Below, piece after piece: positions 36,613 to 48,640 of a DNA stretch of 64,000 bases (the stretch's first letter is position 1; every line of letters begins with the position of its first letter). The notes under the pieces are model-generated. The model saw only the letters and a list, made by a program, of their open reading frames with translations, searched no databases and had not been told where the DNA came from. A program made the position numbers and the translations under genes. Source of the DNA: Anaspis maculata (taxonomy: Eukaryota > Arthropoda > Insecta > Coleoptera > Scraptiidae); contig OX421963.1 in the NCBI GenBank assembly GCA_949128115.1, positions 56,291,306-56,355,305 of the forward strand, read 5' to 3'.

Positions 36613-37112
36613 AGGAGACCACAACACAAAAATCGAGTCATATTCTATTTGACTAACTCATGGGGAAGGTAGTTTGAAAGTATACGGAACAAGTCTAAGT
36701 TTTCTAGACGAGTCCGATCAGCCGATGAAACGTTTTGAAAATATTATCGTGACGTCACTTGGGAAGATGTTTCCACCTAGATTTTCACCTCCGATTTTCA
36801 CCTATCACGTTCCCATGGTCTTGTTATTGCTATTGTCGTTTTGACAAACTTTATTGTCTTCAAACAATCAGTAATAACTATGGCAGGCTGGAGACCGTCG
36901 TCGTCTCATCGGCAACGGAGTCAGGTAAAGGTATGCCCGTAAGTAGCTATAGGTAGCCCGTAAAAATTTGCCCCTCTGACGTCATTGTCATTCTTAATTA
37001 TAACCGCAGCGGCCACCACGACATAAGTAAATTTACAAGACCCTATGCAATCGTTCTAGTTTTTTCAACTCTTTCATCTGAGACCAACTTGTATTTTGTG
37101 TTGTGGTCTCCT
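36613..37112. mobile_element. TTAA-flanked MITE, 500 bp
   Basis: TTAA|AGGAGACCACAACACAAAA at the left is inverted at the right as TTTTGTGTTGTGGTCTCCT|TTAA. The exact TTAA on both sides is the target choice of piggyBac-type elements, although the usual CCC/GGG tips are absent. TGACGTCAC occurs inside at 36749. No transposase. Confidence 0.7.
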
Positions 37113-37204
37113 TTAATAAGGACAGAAAAAAAGTAATTTTCTTTGGAGTGAAAAGCTTCAGTCGATCAAGGAGATCGTCTCTACTAGTCGGTGGCTCTTC
37201 ATTA

Positions 37205-37612
37205 ATGCTGTTAGGTTAGTGGTGGCCGCTAAGGGAAAAGATGCCGATGCGCGGCAGTACTGAAGAAGAAAGAAAGAAACCGTCCACTGCCCCCAATGAG
37301 GTAGAGCAATTTTCCTTAGATGGACATTGATTTATGGAGTTGCTGTTGGATTGCACGAGGCGAGACATACGCGTGAGAGCACTGTACTGCAAAAAAAAAT
37401 TCAACATGAAACTTGTCCATTTTCTGTATGTCCTTCTTCATTTTAGCTTGCTGCTTCAGTATAAACTAGAGTAGGTAGTATTCACTACTTAGTGGTAAGC
37501 ATCAAAATATGGGAGCTCTGGGCATTTTTATTCCATTTTCTTCAGTATTGCCGCCCTTTGCAATCATTTTTCTTCAGTGGCACCACTAACCTAATAGCAT
37601 CAGAGTCGATGT
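37205..37612. mobile_element. Inverted-repeat element, ~410 bp, arms ~68 bp
   Basis: ATGCTGTTAGGTTAGTGGTG at 37206 pairs with CACCACTAACCTAATAGCAT at 37582-37601, and CGGCAGTACTGAAGAA pairs with TTCTTCAGTATTGCCG at 37540. The left arm differs by a small replacement (GGCCGCTAAGGG). Confidence 0.6.
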
Positions 37613-38196
37613 TCCCTATCGATCACAACTCTGCGCTCGAAGCACCAGCTTCTATTGCTTCATGGTTAATCCGTCCCTGGTTTTACGCCACACATCTGTT
37701 TGGAAAACTTCACTTCTTTTGTTATTATTGTTAGATATTATTTGTAATTTACATATCAACTTTAACACCAAACATGTTCTTCAGATAAAACGGCAATAAC
37801 TCTTCACATGGCCGTGACATAAATTAACAAATAATGTGCCTGTTTTGATAAAGCAAGATCTTAAAGTTAGGTGCAAGACAAGACAATGAAATAATTCTCG
37901 TTTTCCAGGATATGTCTAGCTATACCAGGTACTAAATTACAACATATTATTATACCCAAATGTGGAATGGTCAAGATTATGCACTTTGCAACATAATTGA
38001 AATAAGCAGAAAATTGTAAAATGATTCGTTCTATAGCTTATAAGTCCACTACGTTTCAGTTCTCTGTAAAGCACTATTCCAAAGTTATTTCTTATCGCAT
38101 TTTGCATAAGAAATTTGCTAATTCAGCCACGCCCGGCATGTCACGTATTTCATCTTGAACGAAAAATCGTAGAACTTTTTTGCCCTGCATCAACTA

Positions 38197-38490
38197 CACA
38201 CATCAGAAGAACCTAGGGGACAAGCAAATTCAGACAATTTCTGAAATCATCATAAATTTTTTTTTTAAATTGCGCTCATAATGACTGAACTGTTTTACTG
38301 TTTTACACTGTTCCATTGATCACCTGTAGAAACTTGATGGAACATTTTTTTGTACTTGACGTGATCAAGGCATGAAAATAAAATATTGGGCTATCGAACA
38401 CGGGAAACCGGCATGAAATCAAAAATTATGATGATTCTGAAAATCGTCTGAATTTGCTTGTCCCTTAGATTCTTTTGACGTGTGTACTTG
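38197..38490. mobile_element. Small MITE, ~290 bp, arms ~55 bp
   Basis: ACACACATCAGAAGAACCTA, then GGGACAAGCAAATTCAGACA at the left, are inverted at the right (TGTCTGAATTTGCTTGTCCC-like, then TAGATTCTTTTGACGTGTGT). The loop is AT-rich. No target duplication resolved. Confidence 0.65.
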
Positions 38491-38639
38491 GTTACTAGCA
38501 AGTTTTTTCCGTGAGGGTTTTTCAGTAACGATAATAAGAATGACAACAACAAAGTACTGTAGATTTACATTTTTGGATCAGTGGGGATTTATCTGTGGAG
38601 TTTTGGTTTCGATGCCTTTCTCGTTTCATCCCTCTTCCC

Positions 38640-38795
38640 GGTATAGTCCGGATGTTGTGCACCAAATACCACCGCCACCTTGCATTTGATGATTCCGCGA
38701 TGCCACTTGGTACAACTGTTGTATGTACCCATACCTTCATAGCCAAGATGACGGTCAGATTCTCTGCATCTGATTGTAAATCCCCTCTCAAAATT
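38640..38795 (-). pseudogene. Coding-like segment, copy 1 of an inverted pair (FLYWCH-like?)
   Basis: The minus-strand frame contains GTYNSCTKWHRGIIKCKVAV and then HPDY. It matches the plus-strand frame at 40480-40620 at the protein level. Several of the nucleotide differences fall at third codon positions, and a length difference is three whole codons, as in diverged coding sequence rather than free non-coding repeats. The W-x...CK(V/A)...H-P pattern loosely recalls the second half of FLYWCH/WRKY-GCM1 zinc fingers, but key Cys/His positions do not fit well. It lies in an open frame (38589-38912) whose ends are not supported. Confidence 0.3.
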
Positions 38796-38911
38796 CACTT
38801 TCACTATTATGCTTATGTTAGCACCCTTACAGCAGGGTGGGACATACATTTGATTGAATGATTTTTTGCCTGGATTATTATTAAAAATATTGGTGTTCCT
38901 ATCAAGTCTCA

Positions 38912-40469
38912 ACTTTACAGCAGGTTAATTATGTTTACCTGTACCTACATAGTTCTTAACTTTTTTCTTTTGTACGGATACACCTCTACTTATAGTTTAG
39001 ATTGAAGAATTTTATGTCATTTGGAGCGAAAGCGCTGCTCAATCAAAGCAAAATATTATGTCAGACTCTTATTCTAGCTACTGCGACTATTTGAAGGATG
39101 AAATAAAAATTGATATAATTTCCAAGATTTGTTTCGAATATGATGTTCAGAAACAGGGATAGGGGATGAAGGACGGGATTGAAAGTATTTTTGGAGGATA
39201 GACATTTTTACGAAACAAGATGATATGGAAGTCCACTATTTCCATTCATTTGGTTTATGACATGGAAGAATGTTTTATGCGTCATTATAGTCAACTTCAA
39301 CCCTCTGTGGGGTGGAAACTGGTCATACGAATGAGTTTTCCCTTGGTAATCTTGTTTAGCGTAACTGGCAGAGCACAATATCAGAAATTCAGTCGAATTG
39401 ACCGATGGTTTTTTTTCAACCCCACCCCCTATTTGGAGGTTGGAAAAAAAATTTGTGCCAAAATTGATAATTCGACAAAATAGAACCATCTGCATGACTT
39501 TCAAACGTAATTTCGAATTTGATACTCACAAGTAGGGGTTGGGGGTGAGGGAGGGGGTTGATTTTTTCACAAAAGAAAAAGGGAATTGTCATGAGCTATA
39601 TGTGTCAGAAAGGACGTTGGAATGTTCTCACTTACGTTGGAACATATTTTTTTTACCTTGAAATAACCCATCTTCAACCCCTTATAGAAAAAAAACTGTC
39701 CATTTTTTTGGGTAACGGACGATGGTTTTTGGCTCGTGTCAAATTGGGCTACAACATATAAGAAAATTAGGGAATTTGACCGAGACCCATTTTCCATAAG
39801 AATCGTGCGGGGTCCTTTCCCAAACTTATCTCATTTTTTCATGATATAGATATTTATTACATTTCAGAAATGATTAATGAAGAATCGAAATGGTTCCGAA
39901 ATTCATCTCGAACAAGATATTGGATGGTTTTGAAGCCCCCATATTCATCTTTACAATGGCCATTTCGGTCGTGGTAAGCGCCAAAGTGCTGTAAAACTCG
40001 TAAAAATGGATTCAACATTTATGAAATGGTCAATTAAGAGTGTTACTCACTGAGAACGCTTAATTTTTGCATTAAAATTATTGACTATGACCATTACTAC
40101 TAGTTCCAACTGATTCCCCACTTAATCCATAATGAGCGAATCCAAGATGGTGGCCATAATGAAAAAACCAGTTGACTGACATATTTTGAAAAATAGGTAG
40201 GCGGGGACGGTTGCAACACCTCACATTTCATCTATGAGGTCATTTTTTGTGGTATCTTGAAAAATCACTGATTTATTGCAAAATGTTCATTTCTTTGAAA
40301 CCGACCACTAAATTCAAAATATTTCAAAAACGGCTGAAGATATTCAGACGCGGTTTGTTTCAACTTGAATATCATTGAATTGTGAATCCACATGCTGATT
40401 TTCATGACTTCAACTTTTCTGGTTCATGTCTTGGGAGTTTTTGAATTTCTGATCATCCTGTATACGGAG
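38912..40469. other. Unassigned DNA between the inverted coding-like pair
   Basis: Frames of up to 98 codons overlap on both strands. CGATGGTTTTT occurs twice in the same direction (39402, 39720). No other structure was recognised. Confidence 0.35.
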
Positions 40470-40620
40470 TCTGCACGGACCGACATCTTGGCTCCACCTC
40501 TTAAAATGAAGGTATGAGTACATATAACATTCGTACCAAGTGGCATCGCGGAATCATTCCGTGCAAGGTTGCTGGCGCTTACCATCCGAACTACGGGGCA
40601 TCACCACACGATAGTAGATG
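40470..40620 (+). pseudogene. Coding-like segment, copy 2 of the inverted pair
   Basis: The frame reads EGMSTYNIRTKWHRGIIPCK then a shorter loop and HPNY, the plus-strand partner of 38640-38795. A TAA stop lies four codons before the EGM start, so it is an exon-like piece or a relic. The two copies face each other about 1.7 kb apart, which may mean an inverted duplication or a TE carrying this piece. Confidence 0.3.
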
Positions 40621-42186
40621 CCCCAGTACTAAGGAACACGTGAAAAGTTCATCTGGCCCAGTGCAGAATAGGGTAGAGACCGATTTTTTTTTTATTACTT
40701 TTTTTTAAAGTTCACTTCTTGATAAGTGACGCTATATAGTTGACAGATTTTTTTTCGTAAGTTTTCTTGGTAAAAAAAAATTATGAAAGTTTTTGATCAT
40801 TTCAAATATGGCGCGATGACGTCACAATATTTCATAGGCGGAGAAGAAGGCTTGACAACACTACAGAACTTACTACAAAAAGCACTAGCGTCAACCCGTC
40901 AACGCTCATAACAGCTGATTGTTATATTGTTAACGCTTTGTGTATCTGTGCGGTGATTCGTGTTGTTTAGTTGTTTTGCTTGAAAATATGGAAAGTTGGT
41001 GAAATCTTTCATGATTTATGAATATTTCCAAACTGCATCAGACTTCAATGGTTATGTTATGCTGGAGAACGTCAACGTCAACACTGACACACAGGCAACG
41101 GAGGTGGGGTCATCCCCACTACTGTCAAAAGATTGAAACGTCACAGCCCGCCTTACAGCTCGGTAGATTTGAAATCGTTTGCAAAAGTAGCCAGTTTGAA
41201 GGCAGATTTTGAGACACTTGGAACTTTTTTTTTCGAATATTCCCGAAGCGTAGTCTTGTTATTAAGGCTCTACATTCGATTAGTATGATTTTTTTTAATA
41301 TTTCTCGATGGTGGTCACTACCCTATTGAGCCCGAGACCTTCGCCTTTGTTAGCGGGACCGAGCGGACATTCTTGTGTTGAAATGTTATACCATCAGGAT
41401 TACACACCGGAATTATGATGTATTTGACTCCAACATATTTGTTCACTCTTTTCCCTTTTCGATAACTCAAAAGCCATCAAATGTGATTTTTGGTGATTTT
41501 AGACATCCAATTACCATATTGAGACCTCGACAACTATGACCGCGGCCGTCGTACGTTCTTTTGGTGAAAAATCTTGAGTCACTAAGCTGACAAAAATTAC
41601 GGTTTCAAGAACAAGAACATTTTGCTTTTGCACCATGAACCATCATTGTCTGGAGCCAGAACACTATACAGGCTTGGGTGGGTGCCCTTGCCCTCCCCCT
41701 GGAAGTGTGTTGAATTTTTCCCCATCGGAAAGTTCATTATGTTTAGGTTTACGTAAGCTCACCTTTCAAAATATAAAATATTTTCGGCATGAATTCATTT
41801 CTCAACATCGAACATCGACATCCTCTTCTGTTTGTTTAAATGGCTTTCGATGATGGGTAGGGAGAGGGGTTGTACCATGAAACGCATGTACATACCTAGG
41901 GAGAGTAGCCATAACTTTGGCTGGATTTAAAGTTCGAAGTACGTTGGGGCTCCAAAACACAATTCCTTTTACTTACGTTGACTGAATGAGTGCAATAATG
42001 CACATTGCACATGCACATGTCGTATTATTACTTAGACGGATTATTTATGGGCTAAAAGAATAGAGAGAACTCATGTTTGTTGGTTCGGATTTTTGTTCCT
42101 AATTTGTGTTAAATCAAATGCTCCTTCATTACTTTTTTTTGTATTTCAATTGATTGTTTTTTTACCTTTGATTTACTTTTGTAACG
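40621..42186. other. Unassigned DNA
   Basis: No ORF above 72 codons and no repeat partner. ATGACGTCAC occurs at 40817, similar to the motif in the 36613 MITE, but the flanks do not match. Confidence 0.35.
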
Positions 42187-42190
42187 ATAT

Positions 42191-42615
42191 TGTTACGAAG
42201 CTCGCGACCATCCCGGCTCTTTCTAGAGAAATCTAGCATTACGCGTTGCATTCGGGAAGCATCGAGAGACTTCAGCGGTAGGTCACGACACGTCGAGACT
42301 TCTGGCGGAGGTGCCGTAGAAAATACGCATATATTCTCGACGCAGATACCAGAGAAATCCTCGTGTGCTGTAAACATCATCAGGAAGCATCCAGAACCTT
42401 CGATGCCACTATAAGAGAGGAGCTTGACCTGGCATCGACAGAGTTTGAATCGAGCGATCGTGGCGTCAACACCTTAAGCGACATTGTGAATTTCTAAGCG
42501 ATTAATAATTCTGTGCGTTATTTAGTTGTGTCGGTAGTAGCTAATAAAGTGCAGTTTGTTAACAAGTAAATCAGCGCATTTAATTTCGAGATAGGCGAAC
42601 CCGAATACCGTAACA
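42191..42615 (+). mobile_element. Solo LTR, 425 bp, gypsy-like, ATAT target duplication
   Basis: Starts TGTTACGAAGCTCGCG and ends CCGTAACA: TG...CA with a TGTTACG/CGTAACA inverted tip. It is flanked by ATAT on both sides (42187-42190, 42616-42619). A TATAAG box lies at 42410 and AATAAA at 42543, in the order expected for an LTR read on the plus strand. It shares its tip with the LTRs at 54180 and 63464, but the body differs, so it is a related but distinct family. There is no internal region, as after LTR-LTR recombination. Confidence 0.8.
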
Positions 42616-45001
42616 ATATAAATAATGTAATTTTAGTGATGGAACATTTTTTTTTAGCTCTTGTGTTGCACCCAGGAGCTGTTGTAAACAATACCGACGT
42701 GTTTTTTCAATGAAAAGCTGTGAGATTAATGTTCAAAACTACAAGGCCATTTAATATGTGATTGGTACGAAGGGTATGAACAAAAATTGCTCAAAAACAT
42801 GATGCACAAAATTGGAAAAAAAACTAACCTAAAATTTGCCCCTAGGTACCACACTTTCTCCCACCTGAGAGTTTTAAATCAAAAATACGATATATAGGCG
42901 CCACCGCGCCGCGGCGTGGCATCAAAATTTAGCTCGAAGACGCGATAATAGAAATACTTTTCAAGAAATTGAATTTTGATTCGAGGTGTCAAACATACTT
43001 CATGAAACCAGCCTGCAGGCCCAAGCCTCTTTCGCCCTTTTCAGAAAAAAATTTTGGCTACAGCGCTTTCCGGTCGTTTCGCTCGCGATCTCTTTGTTTC
43101 CTGCTATTGGATGAAAACACCCTCACAAATGAAAACATCCACGAGTCGTCACATCTCTTTTCGAAGAAAATTTTGTGATATTTTGATTTTGCCCTTACAT
43201 TTACCACTAGCGCCCCTGTCCAGGATACGAGCCCCTGAACAAATTAATTAAAATTATTCATTATTCGATATTTTGATGGCACTTGAGTTTTTGACGTTGT
43301 CTGTTAGTCAGTAAGACACGAATTTTTCTCCAGGTTCGTTTTATATCTTTTCTGGTACAAACCAAGTGAACGCTCTTGTGCCGTGCGGTGTGTTCGTTAT
43401 TTTTTTCCATCTTCTCACGTTATCATGCTTGATTAACTTCATAGAAGTAATAAAATTGATATGGGTACCTACCTTTGGATTTTCACATCCATAAATGGTC
43501 AAAATACCGTGCGTTTGCAGGACAAGGCAGGGTCATTTATATTATTCCATGACTAGAACTTGGATATTATTATTGGAATGTTTGATGTAACTAGTTAATA
43601 AAAGTACTCTAGATATTAATCGCGGTGCACCCAGTTAATTGCCACATTCTGCTAATTCTGAGCTCTTCAGTGGGGAAACTTTTCCAAACAGACCTACGAG
43701 CATTAGAAACGATAGCAAGTTGTCTCGAAAGTCGAAAGCATCAACTTTCGAGATTTATTCATCCTCTGCCTCAATCAGTGGACAAAATAGTAGTTATTTA
43801 AAAGCAATTCCTTCCACGACAAAATAAATCCTGAAAAGTGACCGGTGACCGGTTAACGCGAGATTTATGGAATTCCTACTTACAAAACCCTTACTCCAAC
43901 ATAAATAACTTCTTAGTGCGCTTTTATGCTATGTAAAGGGGGTTCCTCTTCCGTAAAACTATGCACGCTTACAGTAACATCGGAGTGTAATTAATCTGTT
44001 TGGAGTGCTGTAGGCGGATTGGAGTCAATAAAACATGAGTACCTACCTCTATGAAGTTTGAATGTATCTATTTTTAATGTGTCCTATGCATGTGGTTTAT
44101 TATTATTAATTACTTTGGATCGTGCTGAGAAAGTATGCGTGATTGTAAACGTTCAAAAGAGCCGATTGCGCAAGAATCCACGTGCCCATGAAATTCCGTA
44201 GTACCATTAAGTTCTTGGCTTGTAAATTTTTCTCGCGATGGACCATAAAAGTGTTCGTTTTGCGGCTCTTTGCTTTTAGGCGGATACTTATGAAAGCTCT
44301 CAGCTCTGGCATGGGAAGTACCAACAAAATGGTAACGCAAAGCGTAACAAAGACCAGGGCAGAGCAGACCCATGTATTTTTCCAAAAAATTACGTTGTAA
44401 CACTAGTATCCAGATGTTATGGGCTGTGTGCATGACTTTGAGCTGTCAACGCGTAAGACACACAGAGCCCATGGTGGTGAAAATAAGAACGCGAGAGTTC
44501 CCCCCATACTTGGGTCTCCCTTTTGATAGAACAATAGTTGTTGTTGTTAGATAATTTGAAAAGGGAAAACTATTCTTGAATATTTTTTTCCGGCGATTTC
44601 AAAATTTGAAAGTAATATTTTACAATCCCGTAGTAATGTCGCGGAAAACCTTTTTGTTGATGTGACACCCTGTACCTTGATTTGAATTGCAATCGGTGTA
44701 GTTTTTTATCCTGAATACAAACATACTACAGTATTATTTTCGAAGGCAATTCACAAAATCCATGATATGACATACATAAACTTAGGTTTATTTGTCTGAA
44801 AAACTTTTTGTCCATTTTTTTCAATTATGTAGTGTAGTGCTTATATTCAAGTCTTAAGAAACTGCCTCACCTCACTTCACCGCCCTCACCATGATTTTTA
44901 AAAAGGGCTCGACTGATGATACGCATAACTAACTACATCAGGGTACAGGGAAATTGATCTTATAGAACTCTTTGGAAAAGATCTTCTCTAAAATACTTCT
45001 A
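42616..45001. other. Unassigned DNA
   Basis: Minus-strand frames of 73 and 107 codons at 44106-44433 overlap a plus-strand frame and show no motif. A CACCCTGTA end motif at 44664 is probably a lone MITE tip. Nothing else was recognised. Confidence 0.35.
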
Positions 45002-45675
45002 CAGGGTGATTCAAAAGTGTCGTGGAAAGTTGTTGAAAAAATTCTATGCCTTTCAATTTTGAAGTTATGGAGGAATAAAAGTTGGTCCTTCGATCGCTTT
45101 TATTTTTGTTGTTTCAAAAGATTTTTGTTAACTGTTAATAGAAATCGTAGAAAAACAATAAGTACGAAAAATCAACTCTGAATCTGTAATGAAGTTCTGT
45201 TTTGTATACAGGGTGAGTGATGAATTCTGAAAATTATTTTTTTCTAAAAGTGCCTGCACACGGTCACAGTGGTCCCATATAGTCGCCGCGGTACAAGCGA
45301 AATATGGGTACATTACTGCACTTTAATCTAGAAGGGAGAAAATTTGCATAGTTGTTACTGGGACTATTTTAGGCGATTTGACCCGTATTACATCTTTTTT
45401 TATCGCCCGGAATTCAAGATGGCGGCCGATTTTGAAAGTGACCTCCAAAGAATCGGAATTCGTTATTAGTGAGCTATACAGGCGCGAAGAGTGTCATTTT
45501 CCGCTGATTTGACTTCGCTGATTACGATTATTACATACAACGCCCTTGATTATTAGACCTATACAAGGATAATAGTCACTTATCTAAATCCCACTGTCAA
45601 TAGCAACGGAATAAAATTCATGTAAACAACAAAATCTGACAGCTGTCACTTCGGACTTCTTTTATGTAATAATCT

Positions 45676-45854
45676 TCAAAATATCACTCGTGCTCGAGAT
45701 TTTCCCAGATAATTCTGGCCAGGCGTTTCCCTTGGGCTGATTGTCCCTGGATAAATGCCCTCCTCTTACGGAGTCGGGCATTTATCGCTACAATCAGCAC
45801 TCGCGATCGCCTGACCAAAATTATCGTGAAAATCTAAGCACTTGTGATATTACT
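45676..45854. repeat. Hairpin repeat, ~178 bp
   Basis: AATATCACTCGTGCTCGAGA pairs with the far side TCTAAGCACTTGTGATATT. Inward, CCAGATAATTCTGGCCAGGCG pairs with CGCCTGACCAAAATTATCG-type sequence, GGGCTGATTGT with ACAATCAGC, and GATAAATGCCC with GGGCATTTATC. The tip is CTCCTCTTACGGAG. Compensating positions are imperfect, but the pairing spans the whole unit. Confidence 0.65.
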
Positions 45855-45892
45855 GTTGATAAAATTACGATAAAATTGTTCAATATCCATAA

Positions 45893-46138
45893 TCGGCCTT
45901 ATTCTCTATGCCATTGAAAATTTTCAATATTGAAAATGGGATTTTGAAGAGCTGAAATTGATCTTAAGACTGGGTAAACAAGTACGTACTATGCCAGTTC
46001 AGGCAGAGATTCAGGTCTAATTTCCATCCATATTTGGGATCCCAGCCTAATATGCTTACGTACCGAAATAAACCAGAGTGAAAAACGAAACATTTTCAAT
46101 TTTCAATTTCAATGGCATAGAGAATAAGGCCAAATGGC
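45893..46138. repeat. Inverted pair, ~45-bp arms
   Basis: GGCCTTATTCTCTATGCCAT then TGAAAATTTTCAAT at 45895-45930 is inverted at 46092-46133. Confidence 0.65.
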
Positions 46139-46304
46139 GGTTATTGTTGAAAATATCTCCAAAAAAATCGCAGAAAAAAAGAAGTTCATCTACGAAGTCG
46201 CTGGAAAAACGGTTAGCCCGATCGACTTGAAATTTGGTATGCAGACATTGTTGGTCTGTGAAATAAGCCCATAAGTTTTTGGCTGTCATCTGTCAAGCAG
46301 AACT

Positions 46305-46465
46305 GTCACTATCAACAAATGTCAGGAGCTATATCTCACTGAACTCGACTTGCAATATGTCATTTGGAAGCCCTTGAAAAATTGTATTCAGAACAATTGA
46401 AAGTATTGCCCTATCTGTCATCTGTCAAATAATAAAAAATGTCAAAATTCAAAACTTTAGCGCTC
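46305..46465 (+). repeat. Dispersed repeat, copy 2 (pair at 13595-13755)
   Basis: Contains AATATGTCATTTGGAAGCCC, TTGAAAAATTGTATTCAGAA and CATCTGTCAAATAATAAAAA in the order of copy 1. It lies within the middle of FB7. Confidence 0.65.
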
Positions 46466-48189
46466 GCTTTTGATGCTCGCTACACTAAAAAATTTATTCC
46501 TGCTCGGGGATCGACTTTTTAAAAAAATTCCAACTGATATCGAAAGTAGATTGAATTGGGCGTCGTACAGACTCATTTTCACTATCGACACGGTTCCGGT
46601 ATTTTGACAGTAATTGTTTCAAAATTAAATTTTCACATTGCGAGAATTTAAAAAAACTGAGTGCAAACTTCGACATATGATGAGCCCACGTTCGTGGAAG
46701 AGCCCCACGAAATATTCAGTTAGGTACAGACATGCTGGGAATGAAAGTTGCAGAAAGGATTTAATTAATTTTAGAAGAAAAAATTTTTGTAATAGATATC
46801 ACGGTTTTCGAGTTTTCCTCTTTGAAAAAACTGCAAATTATTCAACTTTTTGACCCGTCAACAGATTTTCACCATTTCTTTTAACAAGAGATAACTGGTT
46901 CTCGCACATTTCCAACAATTTTTTTTCCAATTTCCCGGGAATTTTCGAGTTGGAAATGTAAAAACGGGCTGGGTTTTCGAGACCAGACTTAAATGATGGA
47001 GGTTAAAGTAAAGCCTTGGTTGAAGATTTTTACAATAAGATGATTTGGAACAGGATTTAAGGTTTTTCCAGAAAATTCAAATTTCCCAAATTCAAATTTT
47101 CCTGAAAAAATTTTCAATTTCCTGCAAATTATTTTCAATCTCACTCTCTAATTCCAACTTCCTACCCGAAGGAACGTTTTGCACCGCAGACCTTCCAGCA
47201 ATCTCAAATTATAGGAAAAACTCATATTTTTAGCAAATACTTAACATAGGCCTCAACAATTAAAATACAAATTCAAGTCCATTCCTTACATTGGTCATCA
47301 TTTCAGATCCTCAAACCATTATACATATTACTAATCTGTCACCCCCAATTAGTGACAAACAACACTTCTGGCGACCTCAAAGCTTAAAGTTGAAAATTTC
47401 TGATTCATGACTTTCTGGAAGCCATTTTGAGTAATTGCGCCGCCATTTTGAATTATTTAAAGGATAATTTCGTAATTAGTGGTTCAGAATTGGTAGGAAT
47501 TGACACTTCTCGCGCCTTTATAGCTCAAAATTAAATAATTCAAATTATTTGTAGGTAACGTTCAAAATCGGCTACCATCTTGGATTCTGGGCGATAAAAA
47601 AAGAAGTAATACGGGCAAAATCGTTCCAAATGATCTTATTAACAAGTGTGCGAAACGGCTTGCCGCTATCTTCAAATGCAGTTTGGGACCGCGTACCGCG
47701 ACGACTAATAACTTATGTATAGCACAATAAAACACAATTCACCTCAAAAAAATTCTGTTGCTTCTGTTTTTTTAAGAAAATGAATTGTTGTAGTTTATGA
47801 CTCACCCTGTAGAGAAAACAAAAATTCAATGCAGATTCAGAGGTTGATTTTTTGTACTCATTATTTTTCCACAAACAGTGTACTGAAATGTTTTGAAAGA
47901 ACGATAATAGAAACAATCGAAGGACCAAGTTTTGTCCCTTCATAACTTCAAAATTGAAAGACATAACATTTTTTAACAACTTTCCAGCACTCTACTACAC
48001 CTCAATATTACGCACCTTCAAGGTGGCCCAACACTTTTAAATGGACAGAACCGAGGACAGAACACAACGTTTTGCTTCCTGAATCTCAGGCGGGATTTTA
48101 GACAGGGCCAAACTTGCCAGATAACTTTTCACCTTGAGTGTCATTATTCATATCCAGTAATCCGCTTACGGTAAAGTCACGGAAGATAT

Positions 48190-48640
48190 TTGCAGCTTTC
48201 ATCTATTTCCAAAGAGCTTCCGATTCCGAGGACCACGGCATACTCTGGCGGAAGCCGTATGGATTGAGCGTGAGTGCGAAGACTATCAAAATTCTGAAGA
48301 AAATACCTATATGGCAAAGTCACTGTCCAAGTAAGATCCAGAGGCAAACTCTCCAGGAAGTTTGATGTGTCGTTTGGAATTGCTCAGGGAGAGTATGTCC
48401 TTCTGTTTGCCCTTTTCATTTCTGACCTGGTTTCCGGCAACAAGGCGCTCGAGGGTGTTAAAGTGGATGGCGAAGTGAACATTATGTCTTTCGTGAAGAC
48501 ATACACCTACAATAGAGCTTCAAAAGCTGAACAAGAAAATGAGATCAAAAGTAGGGCATTTCATTTGAAAAAATATTCGTTTTTGTTACACATGTACTTA
48601 TTCGACTTTTTTCATCTCGTACGGGGAGGGCGCTAGAATG
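48190..48640 (+). pseudogene. Non-LTR retrotransposon reverse transcriptase relic
   Basis: Two neighbouring plus-strand frames, broken by a stop at 48363-48365, carry ordered RT blocks. First, AFIYFQRASDSEDHGILWRK resembles the AFIDFxKAFDSVDHxLLW motif, with the catalytic Asp changed to Tyr. Next, LSVSAKTIKILKK resembles the following helix. Then GIAQGEYVLLFALFISDL resembles GVxQGxxLSPLLFxLFISDL. EGVKVDGEVNIMSF follows, where the F(A)DD active site should lie, but the DD is lost. SKAEQENEI fits the next block. Missing catalytic residues and the stop make it dead. It lies just outside FB7; no 3' end was identified. Confidence 0.75.

Larger units (their letters stand above)
45209..47809. mobile_element. 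Inner pair of ends within FB7
   Basis: TA|CAGGGTGAGTGATGAATTC at 45209 pairs with GACTCACCCTG|TA at 47809, a second MITE-type end pair inside the FB7 arms, as in FB1. Confidence 0.5.
45002..47995. mobile_element. FB7: long inverted-arm element, ~3.0 kb, arms ~530 bp
   Basis: The left arm starts TA|CAGGGTGATTCAAAAGTGTC; the right end is decayed but pairs from GTGTCGTGGAAAGTTG inward. Shared blocks are AATTTTGAAGTTATGGAG, GGTCCTTCGAT, the CGATAAAAAAAGAAGTAATA block with CAAGATGG...CCGATTTTGAA, and GAGCTATAAAGGCGCGA. The arms run 45002-45535 and 47465-47995. The ~1.9-kb middle is not palindromic and holds other repeats. Confidence 0.7.

Noticed and set aside
36745..40825. TGACGTCA motifs at 36749 and 40817 as linked regulatory (CRE-like) sites
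   Set aside because: Isolated eight-base matches with unrelated flanks; expected by chance in 64 kb.
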